A stretch of 64,000 nucleotides of DNA from Artemisia argyi. Lineage: Eukaryota; Streptophyta; Magnoliopsida; Asterales; Asteraceae. Shown in pieces: positions 46,749 through 58,900 of the stretch; positions within the stretch are counted from its first letter, which is position 1, and the number at the start of each line of letters is the position of its first letter. The notes beneath the pieces were generated by a model. The model worked only from the letters and a program-made list of their open reading frames with translations, ran no database searches and was not told the origin of the DNA. The stretch is taken from positions 122,914,373 through 122,978,372 of the forward strand of contig CM060709.1 in NCBI GenBank assembly GCA_030686995.1, given 5' to 3'. A program made the position numbers and the translations under genes.

Positions 46749-49335
46749 ACTATCTCCGAACCGTCCCTTCCCGTGGGCGACTATGGTTTCTCCGGGTGAT
46801 AGTGGTAGATAGTTTTTGACAGCAAGATAGTTGTTCTGTGCTGGAGCATTGGGTGACCGTTGTTGTGCCGTGACCGCATATGGTCTTTTGAACGGCTTGT
46901 ATATATCTGAATGTGCTCTATTACTTTGGTTGGCAAGTTGTTTTTTATGCCTTGTTTGCATTATAATCCGCCTTGTGTTGGCGTTGCTTATTTTCATTCT
47001 AGTGTTTGTCATGAATGATCATGGTTTTAGCTTTTACGAACGTTTGTATTGTCTTGCGCTGAAGTTACGTCTAACTTTTATGCGTCTTTGGTTGCACTTT
47101 GATCATTGTGCTATGCTATGTATTAAAAAACGTATTGATACGAATTTTATTGTATACTCTTGGTTGGATATGTGTGGGTTATCCTCCCGGTACTGGGTTT
47201 GCAATCCCTATTATGTACCTGTGGTTAAGTTATGAGGTTCCGCACCCTTTTAGTTATACGGGATAACATTTTTTTGGGATGTACCCTGTGTGTGCGTGGC
47301 TTACTCACATTTGTTATGCGGAATAACATTTATTATTTTGTATGATAGATGAAAGAAATTTGAAAAGACTAAACTTGGCGGAGGTAGCTAGTCTCCGCTC
47401 TTGTTTTATTAGAAGTATGTTACAATGATACAAGTAAAGGACTATAAACACAAGCGTTTATTTCAATTGTTCGTCTAAGCGAACTTAGTTTTTCCTATAA
47501 TTTTAGCATTTTGCGGATTTTTCTGGCTTTTACATTTTTGCGGAATCTGAGTCCCGGCTTTTTTGCGGAGCCTGAGATCCGTCTTTTACACGTTTTGCGG
47601 AGCCTGGGCGCTAGCTTTTATATGCTTGCGGATCCTGAGTTCTGGATTTAATTATTGGCTTCGTGCTTCTTTTGGTAGGGCAGCTTGTGTTCCGCGACCT
47701 TTGATCTTTGCCATGCACTTCTGTATTTATGTCTACTCCTTCTTTCTGGAGTTTAGCGTTTTTTTACTGACTCGTACTCAGGGTGTTTTGTCTTTTTCTT
47801 TTCGTTTCTGTGAACCCTTCGCACCGCGAGTAGTCTTGTGCATGTCTTATGTATCCGATGTAGCGGGGGTATTGCATATTGCTTGTGAATTCTAATGAAG
47901 AGGCTTGCCAAGCCGATTGGCCTGTACCAGCCAGCCTCAATTGATGCACAGTAGCTGTGTCTTATTACCCTTACAACGTAAGTTTGCAGCCGCGCGGGAT
48001 CATGCTTCTAATGGTAGTCTAGCATCTTTGGATCCTCTCTATTCGGCAATAGTGGTGAGGGCATCACTTATGTTTTGTTGCTTGGCGTTGAGGTGAGGAT
48101 TTTGATAGTCAGGGAAACGAATCGCCCACGACCTTTCTTTTGCGTCCCTTCACATCAACGCGTGCTTTTTCCCCCATTTATCTTCCCTTTCCGTCCCTTG
48201 TGACCCTATGCCATACGCGGCTGTTATGCCCGTTCAACTGTAAAACCATTCCTGTTCTTGACCGTTTAGGTGCTCAACGCGAACCTCGATGGACGCGAGG
48301 TTACCGTTGTCCGCACATTATTCGAGAGCGAGAATTTCCACTCCAAACTATGCTGGCCAGGCGGGGTGTTTCCTGGTCTAGGCCGGTGGTTCTAGGATTG
48401 GTTGTGTTGGCGGTGCTGGGGATCGCCAAATTGAGATGCCTTTTGGCACAAGAACGGTTTGAAGCCTACCGTCTTGGGCAACAGAGCGTTCCAATGTGGG
48501 ACAGGAAAAGGTTTAAGTGATGGGGTTCCGCAGAGCCTTATTTTTTATTGTTATTAGTCGTCATTTAAGAGCGACTAATTTTTATTAGCAATCATTTAAG
48601 AACGTGCCTGGGGTTAGGTTTCTTTTGGGTTTTTCCGGATCTGTTTCTGATAACCCAACAGACGAGGTCATGAATTGGTAAAGGATCACCGCCGTGATGT
48701 GGCATTTTGTCGGTGATTTGCGATAGTTGTTTTCGGTAGGTCCCCTTATTTTCGAACACGGTTTATTGCATCTTTTTTATTTTGGCGAAACGTGGTTTAT
48801 CGGGGTTTCTTCGTGTTTTGTGATTTTGGGAGGGGTATTTATAACGAAAGATTGGGGTCTTTCAGCATTTTTCGCATGAGCATTTATTACCCCTAGTCAC
48901 GTGCCTAAGCCAGTGGCTAGGACGTCATTTCGGCTTGTCACCTCTGACACGTAGTCAACAAGCAGGGTGTACCAATGCCTTGGGAAGGAGCGCGAATTTA
49001 TTCCTGCAGGGATCGTTTGCTTCCTGATCCGCATAGTAGTTTTCCGTTCCCAGGGCATCGTAGCTTTTTGTTTATACTCGTGAATTGCTTGGCCGGTTGG
49101 GATTTTCCATTAAGGCCCCAAGTTGTTTGGTTGCATCGAGGGTCGTCTGTAGCCGGATATAGTATATGTGGTACTCGTTGGTACTTTCATTTTTCGTTGA
49201 AGCACTACGCCTCCTTGCTGTACGGCTTTCGGCCGTGTGTATTTATTTACGGAGGTGGCGGATCTTACGCTACGTGCTTATTGTACCTAGGACGGTGTCA
49301 CACGCCTTTTTGTGATCCCATTTTGGAGGTTATCT
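46749..49335. other. Unassigned interior of element B
   Basis: From about 47190 to 47470 it resembles the convergent intergenic region of A and C, including the hairpin at 47189-47219. An 88-codon minus-strand ORF (47012-46746) is unidentified. At 47510-47650 a degenerate TTTGCGGA...CCTGAG unit of about 25-32 bp repeats five times. At about 48800-48960 the minus strand shows a CACGTG and GTTATAAATACCCC, a promoter-like arrangement. No pol motif was found in any frame I read. Confidence 0.45.
47189..47219 (+). other. Hairpin homologous to 3906-3935, element B version
   Basis: Outer stem GGTAC (47189-47193) with GTACC (47215-47219) encloses TGGGTTTGCAATCCC. The inner loop words match A and C (GGGTTTGCAA.CCC), but the outer stem sequence is different and still paired. 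Confidence 0.5.
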
Positions 49336-50398
49336 CTACCGCCCCAGGTTTCTGACCACTTCTTTCCCCCTGTAGTAGGCCCGGGTCATCTTTACCATTT
49401 CTTCCATTGATTCTGGTATATCCCTGCGCAGGTACTCTATTACGCCCGGATCTGACACATTCTTCATGAATTTGGTGATTTTCACGGCCTCCGGCATTTC
49501 CTTCGCCCTTCTGCACTCCGTCCGGAATATTCTCATGAATTCTTCTGTCGACTCGCTTTTCCCTTTACTAGAGCGCTGAATTTTCTTGGCTCTTTCTTTA
49601 TGCTTTTTCATGCTGAGGAAGGTCTCTAGGAACGCGTCTCTCAGTTCGTTGAAGCAGCCTATAGACCCTTGGGGAACGTTTTCAAACCATGTCCTGGCCG
49701 CGCCCGCAAGCGTGCATTCAAACATGCGGCACTGAGTGGCCATATCCCAGTTGTGTACCCGTGCTACGGCCTGAAATACCCCTACAAGGTCTATAGGATC
49801 TTCATTTCCGTCGTAGGGTTGGATGTTATCTAGTATGCTAGCCTTCTTGGGCAATTTGGTACTGTGGATATCCTCCGTGAACGGGCTAATTTTCTCATCC
49901 GCGTACGGTTGCATTTGATTATCCCCCACTTCGTTGACTGCCTCGTCAAGGCACGCATAAGAATGTAATGATTTCCCTTCTTTGGGCTCCTTGCTGCAAT
50001 CCCTGGACCCTTTTTCGTTGCGTGGCGTTGCCTCTTGCAATGTTTTTGTGAGGGAGTGGTTGCGGAGCCCTCCCTCTTAGGACTGCTTTCCTTTTGCGGC
50101 TTCAGTGGTTTGCCTTCCAGGTTCTCGAGTCTTTTCTCGTCTTGAGGATTCTCGATCTTCCTCTTTCTTCTGGTATTTTCCTTCCTTTGGCCGATTCACG
50201 TTTAGCCTTTCGCGGAATGCTACCAGGGTCCGGTCGGGCTTGCATCCACGTGGGCGTTTCCCAAGGTGGCTTCATGGGATGAGCTTTCTCACTCCGGTCT
50301 GTCAGCGGCTGATGATTGTGATTGCTGTTGGGCTCCTGAAGGGTCGCGTCAGGTATCAGCTTGTTTCGACCTTTCGGTTTTTTATTTTCCCTCGTCAT
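49336..50398 (-). pseudogene. Partial gag of element B (Tat lineage)
   Basis: The probable start is ATG 50398 (MTRENKKPKG), reading to a stop at 50102. After a frame break the frame 50040 to 49336 holds the Gag core (PFTEDIHSTKLPKKASILDN, then CTLAGAARTWFENVPQGSI and a basic REKR-type helix). It ends at YYRGKEVVRNLGR followed by a stop. The order and motifs match A and C but with much divergence. No zinc knuckle or downstream pol follows, so a large deletion removed the rest. Confidence 0.8.
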
Positions 50399-50490
50399 CC
50401 TTCGTCAGGTGAAGGTACTACGCAGGGGTGGTGTTTGCCGATTGTTTTCACTTGTGGTGACTCTTTTCCAAGAACGCAGTTATGCACTAG

Positions 50491-50507
50491 TCCCACGGAT
50501 GACGCCA
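50491..50507 (-). other. Primer binding site of element B
   Basis: The minus strand reads TGGCGTCATCCGTGGGA three bases from the 5' LTR, one base different from the A and C sites. Confidence 0.7.
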
Positions 50508-50510
50508 ACT

Positions 50511-51190
50511 TGCTAGTGCAAAAAGTGTGGCTGGTGTTAAGGCTGGGCTTAGTCCGCGCTGGGCCGATTTTGGTGGATCTTCCGTTGTATGGTTTATGCA
50601 CTAGTCCAAGTAGAGGAATGAGTTCCTGCACATATAAGAGCACACCGTTAGCCTTATCATGGGGACGGACCTCACGATTAAGCTCCGGCGTGAGTATAAG
50701 TACTCATGTTGTGAGAGAAATATTCGTATGTTGGGATGAGTGAGAAAGTCATACCTTGAAAGTGTGAGTTGAGATTCCCTTTTATAGGTACCGAAAATAT
50801 TAGGGTTTCATGATATTTCGCATATTGCTATTGTGGCTGAAGTGGGACCCATGTCGGGCAAGGATCCGTAGCTTAATCGATTGTTGCGGACATGGATGAT
50901 TTTCTGGACCGGGGGCCGGTCTGTGAGCGTACTTCGGAAGTGCCACTCGTATACATCATTTGTTTGTCCGGATCATGCCATTCTCATGGCATGGGCTTTG
51001 GCCATGTCTGGCTTTATTGGCTTGTTGGGCCGGAGCCCAGTTTGCTCGTTGGGTCGGAGCCTGTTTTGCTTGTGGGGTCGGAGCCCAGTTTGTTTTTAGG
51101 GTCGGAGCCTGTTTTAGTTAATGGGTCAAAACCCGATTGTATAATATAGTCCAGGCTCAGTAGGCCTGCTATCAATACTATACGTCATCA
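50511..51190 (-). repeat. 5' LTR of element B (680 bp)
   Basis: TGCTAGTGCA to ACGTCATCA. The minus-strand TATA box CCTATAAAAGGG is at 50777-50788. The stem-loop site (about 50656-50679) is partly decayed. A 24-bp tandem repeat occupies 51027-51146. Confidence 0.9.
51027..51146. repeat. 24-bp tandem repeat with 48-bp higher-order period
   Basis: Units start at 51027, 51051, 51075, 51099 and 51123 (degenerate). Each begins GGGYCGGAGCC. Units 1 and 3 continue CAGTTTG and units 2 and 4 TGTTTT, so the array alternates. The deletion in B's other LTR ends inside unit 2. Confidence 0.85.
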
Positions 51191-51811
51191 GTATGATAAC
51201 GAGCAAGGTGTTTAGCCCCACTACATTGCAGGCACATGTAACATTTTTTTTTAGTAAATTGCATATTTGTTTGACACTTTCAAGTTTTAGTTCTTTAAAT
51301 TAAAAAATTCATGAGGAAAAATAAAAAATAAAAGAAACTTGCAAATATTTAAAAAAACAAAATGTAGGTAGATTATAATAAATTTCAAACATTCATTATT
51401 TCGGAAAAAATTGTAAAAAGTAAAAGGTTAAGGTATTTTTTATAATTTGTTACATAATTTAAAGGTGCATTTTGAATTTCTTTTTAAACAAATTTTAGGA
51501 TAGATAAATTTATTAGTTAGGTCATTTTTTTTCCAAAAACATATACTCCGTATTAAAATTTTATATTTTTCATAAAAATCGTACATAGGTCAAAAGAATT
51601 GCAATATTGGTCTTGTTTTCTTGTAATTTCAACACCTTTTCAATGGTATATTTTTTTACAAACAAATCACTAGATATTTGTTAGATTTTGGATAAATAAA
51701 GTTTGTTATATAAAAACATCATAAATAGCTAAAAGTATAAGGCAATTATCGTAATTTTTTATTAAATTTAACTTTTAAACAAATTCTTGGGTAGTTTTTA
51801 CAATTATTAGA
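51191..51811. other. AT-rich spacer between B and C
   Basis: No gene is visible. Bases 51537-51770 resemble 62200-62450 on the other side of element C, so C inserted into a diverged tandem duplication. Confidence 0.55.
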
Positions 51812-52294
51812 TGTTGATACAAAAGTTGGGCGTTCCTGATTATGGGCTCTTGCTCTCGTACCAATTCGCTTCTTAATGCTTGTAACCTGCGCACTAAGAA
51901 AATAAACAACACCGTTAGGCTTATCGTGGGATTGTCTCTCACGATTAGACTCCGGTGTGAGAGTAAGTAATCGATTTAGGGTTCTCGTAAAGAGTTTAGG
52001 GTTTTGTGAATCGTACCTTGAATGAGAATTATGTCATTCCTTATATAGGTGCAGAATCCTTGTAGGGTTCGTGCTCCTTACGTTTCGCACACATGGTGCT
52101 TATCCGGGTAAGGATATATATTCCATAGATAGAAGATCCTTACCTACACCGTATATGTAGTTTAGTTGGGCTTATGTGAGCCCATTCCCTTTATTGGTGC
52201 GGCCCAAGTCATAATAGCCCACACATGGTGGCTTTGGGCTTTAGAAATGTTTATCATTTGGGCTCGTGGCCCATATATAGACTATACGTCATCA
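51812..52294 (-). repeat. 3' LTR of element C
   Basis: TGTTGATACA to ACGTCATCA. The stem-loop has one mismatch here (CTCACGAT instead of CCCACGAT). Confidence 0.95.
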
Positions 52295-52308
52295 TGTCCC
52301 CCCAGTCT
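52295..52308 (-). other. Polypurine tract of element C
   Basis: AGACTGGGGGGACA on the minus strand, identical to that of A, directly abutting the LTR. Confidence 0.85.
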
Positions 52309-52460
52309 AGTGTGCGCGGCTCGTAGCCGCGGATGCTAGACTAATTACAACAGCGGTAAGCGTGGCGGGAGAACATTAGAATATTGCCGCCCAATTTGGA
52401 GTACAATGTACCTAGTCTTAGATATTTTAAAAAAGTACCTCGAAAATCAGGGGTTGTGTC

Positions 52461-52577
52461 CACGTGTCCCTCGTAAATCGGGAAAAAGTGCATGTACCGT
52501 TTCGGTTCTAGCCACACGTTTTTGTGAGTGGGATCCACGTGGACATCATCTAGGGTTTTTGGTCCCCTTATATAAGA
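52461..52577 (+). promoter_or_regulatory. Promoter of the antisense gene in element C
   Basis: CACGTG at 52461-52466 and 52536-52541, AGCCACACGTTTTTGTGAGT between them, and TATA box CTTATATAAG at 52568-52577. The ATG is 140 bp further. The layout equals that in element A although surrounding bases differ. The transcription start is expected near 52600. Confidence 0.7.
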
Positions 52578-52716
52578 GTCACTGCCCCCATTGTAACAAA
52601 AACACACAGTAAAACACATACTCACCCTTGCCCACTTTCTTGAAAGCGTATTTTTGCAAAGAAAGTAACTGTTTTATTAGGTAATTTTGTGTGCGTTTCT
52701 CAGTAATTTTAAGAAA

Positions 52717-55334
52717 ATGGTTGCCCAATTAGAAGATTTTCGCTCTGCGATGACTGAGAATGATGTGCGTCAGTTTACATCTGACTACTTCATTTCTCTG
52801 GATGTGCATCCAGAGGCTCCAGATGTTGACGCGTGTATAGCCGATTTCCCCGAAGGGAAAATAGGATTATATACGCGTTTTTTCGAGTACGCGAATTACC
52901 GCATACCGATATCCATTTTTCTGAGCGATTTGCTTAATCACTATCGCCTCCACATCTCACAGTTGCACTATATAGGTGCGGCTAAGGTGTCGAATTTTGA
53001 AGTAAACTGCCGTTTACTTGCGATAGAGCCGACCATTGCCTTGTTCCGCGTCTTCTACCACACAACGTGGTCAAATGGGTGGGTGTCCTTTGCGAAGCGC
53101 CCTGGGGCGCTTCAGTGCTATACTGAGAAGGTAGACTCCCTGAGGCATTGGAGGGAGCATTTTTTCTGGGTTGATGACGTGGTTTTTCCATCACCCTTTG
53201 AGTTTTATACTCAAGAAACGCTGCCAAGAGATGGGCGCCCCGCACCCGGTTCCAATATGTTGACTGATGCGCAGACCCTTGATGCCAACCGCATTCCCAT
53301 TAACCCTTATCCGGAGGAGTTTTTGGTGCACATGGGGTTGAGTCGTAACTACTTCGGTGGTGTTGACGAGGTGCCAACCTTCATAGATGAGGAAGGCCGG
53401 GGTGGGTGTTCGTCCCTTCTACTTCAAATATGTAAGTCTTTTTATATGCGCACATTTAGTAACTAATCCTTTTTTTTTTTGCTGTTTGTTTATGTGCGCA
53501 GAGATGGATCTATTCGCTGTGGTTAAGCTGGAAAAGCCAAAGCAGGTGACTGTGGGAGTGCGCCCTCTGAGGGAGGGTGAGCAGCCACTTTTGGAAGCGA
53601 CCCAGGGTCGTTTGACTGTGCTGCCGGATGTTGGCCATGAAGATACACCGCCGCTCCAAGTAACCCCCGTTCAGAGTGTGGCGCCAGATGTGGAGATGGC
53701 GCAGGAGGAGGATGCGCACGCTGAATCACCTGATAGCGTGGAAATCCTAAAGCCTGAGGAGGTGCTGAAGGAGGAGGTGGCGCAGAATCTTAAGCGCAAA
53801 GGGGAGGCTGGGAGCAGTGGCACTACGAAGAGACGACGCTACCTTATTGGGGATGCGGAGTCGTCCGCGGAACAAGAGACATCTGTTCCTGGCGCGGATA
53901 AGAAGGCTGCAGAGGCTTCTCCCTTTCTGTAAGTATCTGCGTCTCAAATATTATTTTTGTTTGTTTGTTTGTTTTTTTTTTTTTTTTTTTTGTATTACTT
54001 GTCGTAATATGTTCCAATTGTTTTCTTCATGTCTTGTAGGGATGATGCCACGATGGATGATGGAGCCTTCGTGGAGACCACGTCCCCTCAACAGAATGAA
54101 AACAAGGAGGGGGAAGTGAAGGTTGATGAGGGCGTATCGGCGCAACAACTGATGGATGAGTTGGCTGCGACTGCTGTACGTCAGACTGAGCTGGTGGCTC
54201 AGTTGAAGACTAGGTATGTCGGGGAGAGCAGTACTCTCGCCCAGAAGGATGAGGAGATAGCTATGCTCCGCGCGCAGCTGGCTGAAGCGCAAGCGGAAGT
54301 GGGATCCTCCAGGGTGCACACTGAGAAGGTCACCCATGAGAAGTTGGGCGCAATGGCTGAGCTGGAGCAGGCGCGAGGACAACTTCATCAGTACAAGGCC
54401 AACATGACTTGGGCGGTAAGATATTTGGAGGAGAAGAAGGAGGAGCACTTCGCGAGCATTGCTAAGTTCAAGGAGCGCATGGAGGAGATTGTTCAGGTGC
54501 AGGAGAACAAGCTGCGCGGCCTGAGTATCGAGTATGATGAGGAGTTATACCCTCATTTGATGTCGACCATTGCTGAGCGCAGGTACTTCCTTTTTAGCCT
54601 TCTTCTTTTTATTATATTTTGTTGCTATGCCTTTCCTTAACGCAAGTTGTCTTTGTTGATGTAGGTGGTTGATCAATCACGGGCTGCGCCTGGCAGTTAT
54701 GGGCACTTTGGAGTCCCAAGAGGTGTTGGATGCCTTTGGGAAGGTGGTTCATTGTGCGGTGGCGCGTGGGAAGTCGCAGGGTATGGAGGATCTCCATGAG
54801 TCTAAGCTGTTGAGCAAGGACTTGGCTGAGGTTCCTGGCTACAACGCGGCTGCGTATGATGAGTTGATGCAGGCTATGGAGGGGTTGAAAGTTCTTGAGT
54901 TGCCTCATATTACCCGGTTGGAACGCGACCAAGACAACCCCATAAAGGTAATTATGGCGGGGTTGACCTTGGAGCGCCACATTTTGGAGGATGCAGAGGC
55001 GCGGCCGGATTACTTCCTTAAGCCAGATGAGTCGCAGCTGCAGGTTCCCGTGTTTGCGCAGCCTCTCCACATATTCAACCCTTTTGCCCTTGAGAGGGAA
55101 ATTCCACTGAAAGAGGTGCTGGAGCGTCATGCGCAGAGAGCTGCCCAGAAGAGAGGCATTCAGGGCAAGGCAGTATTGTGCGGTGTGGGTGCTACACACA
55201 TCCCCAGGTCTGATGGGGTTCCTGTGAGTGTTCCCACCGTATCTCCCAAGGATGCCTTGATTTTGAGAAAGCTCCAAGAGGCGGGGAGTTCTGCTGCACC
55301 AGAAGATAGCCCTGAGCACCGCCATAGTATATAG
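52717..55334 (+). CDS. Intact four-exon antisense accessory gene of element C (Transposase_28-like)
   Basis: Inferred exons are 52717-53401, 53502-53928, 54040-54582 and 54665-55334; GT-AG introns of 99-111 bp or less join them in frame to a 774-aa protein. The first donor is GTGGGT at 53402, because the obvious GTAAGT further on would create a stop; this choice gives the conserved GREMDLF junction. Exon 1 (residues 1-228) holds the Transposase_28-type region (GLYTRFFEYANYRIPISIF, FFWVDDVVFPSPFEFYTQ, a FLVHMGLSR motif). Exon 2 (229-370) is acidic with a possible nuclear signal KRRR near 335. Exon 3 is a coiled coil rich in Gln, Glu and Ala, and exon 4 begins RWLINHGLRL and is helical. It has no catalytic signature known to me. 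It lies antisense to a dead gag-pol, yet shows no stop or frameshift. Tat/Retand-type elements are known to carry such extra ORFs; their function is unknown. Confidence 0.8.
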
Positions 55335-55968
55335 GCATTCTTGTTGTAGCTTGTATACTTACCGTGTAAATAACGAGGTGTATATTTTTTGTGATGTCGT
55401 AGTTGTCTTTTTCTTTTATGTAAAAAGATGGAATAAGATAACTTGTTGTGTATAAATTAAGTGTATGACTTAGAGATATACTTGCATTAATGTGTTGCTA
55501 AGTTTTTATTATTTTGACCAAGTGTCTTGGCTCGTTATTTGCTAAGCTTTGTACGGTGTACTTAATGTTTGCGCACCCTTCGTGGGATGCGTTTGTAACA
55601 CTTACCTCGACGTCTCAAAAGTAAGGTGCTTAGCAAGGATGCGTGATCCAATGTTGATGGGTTTGCAACCCTCTTACTCAACGAGTGAATTAGTAGGTTT
55701 ACTCATCCTTTATGCCTTCGTGGGTCTTAATTAGTGCATGCACGCCATGTAGGCAAATATATAAGATAACAATATTGACATATATAAGTATGTACGCAAT
55801 AAAGTGAAATACGTTATGGAGTTAGCTAGAAACCATAACAGTTTATTGATACTTGCAAGTTTTTTGAAAAAAGTAAAAATACAATTCCTAAGAAAGAAAG
55901 AAAAAAACAAACACTTATTGGGCACATCCTAAAGTGCAGAGGTGTCTGTGTGATGGCCGTAGCCTTGC
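55335..55968. other. Convergent intergenic region of element C
   Basis: This 634-bp noncoding stretch between the 3' ends of the antisense gene and pol is strongly conserved with element A over 55605-55755. It probably contains the 3' UTRs of both transcripts. Confidence 0.6.
55653..55682 (+). other. Conserved nested hairpin, element C copy
   Basis: GTTGA (55653-55657) pairs with TCAAC (55678-55682); GGGTT (55659-55663) pairs with AACCC (55667-55671). Sequence and spacing are identical to A 3906-3935. Confidence 0.6.
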
Positions 55969-58900
55969 TTAAAAATAACATCTTTTAAGATTGCAGATGT
56001 TCCAAGTGCGCGCTAGGTCGTGACCTTCCCTATCGCGCAGCCTGTATGCACTGTTGCCGAGCGCATCAGTGACCTTGTAGGGTCCCTCCCATTTAGGTCT
56101 GAGCTTGCCTGTGTCTTTTGCATGGCTCGCATCATTGGCGCGGTATACAAAGTCTCCTGGCCTGAAGGAAGTGTGTTTGACATTTTCATCATAATACTTC
56201 TTCATTTTTGCTTTAGCCTTTGCTTCGCGTATTGCTGCTCGTTCACGTCTTTCTTCCAGTAAGTCCAAGTCTATGCACCGCTCCTCGTCATTTGTTGTGA
56301 TGTTGACCTCTGTTGTGCGTATAGTTGGCATTCCTATCTCAGCTGGTATGACGGCCTCTGTTCATAGACAAGGGAGAATGGCGTGTTGCCAGTACTGGTT
56401 TTGATTATGGTGCGATGCGCCCATAAGACATATGAGAGCTCGTCCACCCACCTTCCTTTGTGTCTGTCAAGGCGAGCTTTTATTCCTTCACCTAGACTGC
56501 GATTTGCGCGCTCAACTAAGCCATTGGTTTGTGGGTATTTTACTGAAGCGAAGTGTTGCGTAATGTTCAATTGTGCGCACCAATCTTTGAATGGATTGTC
56601 GCAGATCTGTTTCCCATTGTTTGATATAATCTCTCCGGGTAGTCCGAAGCGACAGACAATGTTGTCCCAGACAAAGCGTTTGACTTGGTTTCCCGTGATG
56701 CTCGCTACCCGCCTTTGCTTCAATCCACTTCGTGAAGTAATCTATGGCTACGATGAGGAACTTTAGTCCTCCTGCTGCAACTGGAAAGGGTCCTGCGATG
56801 TCAATGCCCCATTTGTAAAATGGCCATGGTGAGTTAATGGGTGTTAGCTCTTGTTGTGGTCGGCGCGGGATTGGCCTATGTACTTGACAATTGCTACATT
56901 TCTTTATCAGATCGCGTGCGTCACGGTGCATAGTTGGCCAATAATACCCCGACCGCAAAGCGCTTGCTACCACAGATCGCGGTCCTGAGTGCATGCTACA
57001 TGATCCAGCATGGATTTCTCGGAGTACATAGTCTGCTTGAAGAGGTCCAACACATGAGCCAAGGTTGTAAGAAAGAGCGTCGATAGAGTATGTTGTCTCG
57101 TAGTTCAAATCGCTGCGCTGTGCGCCGCACTCTTCGAGCGTCCTTATGGTCTTGTGGCAAAATTCCCTTGCTAATGAATTCAATGATAGGTGTCATCCAT
57201 GTAGGATCTTGTTCTTCTATCACTGTGGATACTTCCATATCCAAGATTGACTTGTTTTGTAGGGTTTCTACCAATACCTGTTTGGATAGGTGTGCAAAGC
57301 TTGTGGATGCGATCTTGCTGAGCGCATCAGCCTTCCTGTTGTCCCCTCTGGGCACCTGTTTTATTGTGAACCTGTCAAAGTTTTTAATTAAGGACTTGGT
57401 CTTTTCCAGGTATTGGATCATGTGTTCATCTTTGGCTTCATATTCACCTAGCACATGGTTAGCGACGAGCCGGGAATCTACGTTTGCTTCCAAGTTGCGT
57501 ACACCCATTTGGATTGCGATGCGTAGTCCAGCTAGTAGGGCTTCGTATTTTGCCTCATTGTTTGTGGCTGTGAATTCGAAGCGCAGCACGTAGGTGAATT
57601 CCATACCTTCTGGATTTGTGAGGATAAGGCCTGCGCCTGATCCATCTACACATGAAGACCCATCTGTGAACAGAATCCAGGGTTCCTGCAGATCTGATTT
57701 GGTTGCAGATGTTGGACTATCGCTATCTGGCTTCTCAACGATGAAATCGGCTAATATTTGTCCTTTGATTGCAGTGCGCGATCTATATGAGATGTTATAT
57801 TCACTTAACAGTACACTCCACTTTTGTAACCGTCCTGATGCATCAGGTTTAGAGATAACTTGTTTGATTGGCTGATCGATGATTACAGCGATTGGGTGCG
57901 CTTGAAAGTATCTGCGCAACCTTTTGGCTGCGAATACTAGAGCTAAGACCAGCTTTTCCATAGCGCTGTAGTTAGTCTCTGTTTTCTTCAGGGCTTTGCT
58001 TACAAAGTATATGGGTGTCTGGACGGAGTTCCTATCTGTCAATAGTACTGCGCTAACTGCTCCATGAGTTGCCGATAAGTACATGATTAGCTCTTCCCCT
58101 GGTCGCGGTGCGACAAGTTTGGGAAGAGATGCCAAGAGGTGTTTAAGTTGTTGGAAAGCTTCTTCTGCTTCTTCGGTCCAGCGAAAGTCTCCGTTTTTAG
58201 TACACTTCGTGAGTGTTTTAAAAAGAGGAAGTGATTTGTCTGCTGACTTAAATAAGAAACGGTTTAGCCCTGCTAACTTTCCATTCAATGACTGGACTTC
58301 TTTGAGTGTGCGCGGTGAGGGGAGATCAATGACAGCCTTTGTTTTTTCTGGACAAGGCTTGATTCCCTCAGGTTCTATTAAGTATCCAAGGAACATGCCT
58401 TCAGTTGCGCCAAAGGTACACTTCTTGGGGTTTAACTTCATGTTTATTCGTTCCAATGTTCAGAACGTTTCCTCGATGTCGCGCACCAATTCATCCTCTG
58501 TGTGGCTTTTGATGACAAGGTCGTCAACGTAGACCTCCAAATTGCGGCCTACTTGTTTCTCGAAAGTTGTTTCCACCAATTGTTGGTATGTTGCGCCTGC
58601 GTTTTTTAAGCCAAAAGGCATTTTTGTGTAAAAGTACACTCCTTGACTGGTGTGGAAAGCTGTTTTTTCTTCATCTTCGACTACCATCTAAATTTGATGA
58701 TACCATTTGTATGCGTCTAAGAAGCATTTGAAAGGGTATCCGCACAGGGATTCTACCTTCCAGTCTATTTCTGGCAGTGGATAGCAGTCCTGTGGACATG
58801 CTTTGTTAAGGTCTGTGAAGTCCACGCACATTCTCCAACTGCCATCGCTCTTCTTTACCATAACTGGGTTAGAGAGCCAGTCGTGGTAGTACACTTCGCG

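Noticed and set aside
48140..48520. Plus-strand 126-codon ORF in the unassigned interior of B
   Set aside because: The composition is mixed, no motif is recognisable and there is no support from the other elements; it is left as unassigned.
53429..53436. GTAAGT as the donor of the first intron of the antisense gene
   Set aside because: Using it (53430 in C, 1504 in A) with the EMDLF acceptor gives a stop or the wrong frame in both copies; GTGGGT at 53402 and 1473 keeps the frame in both.
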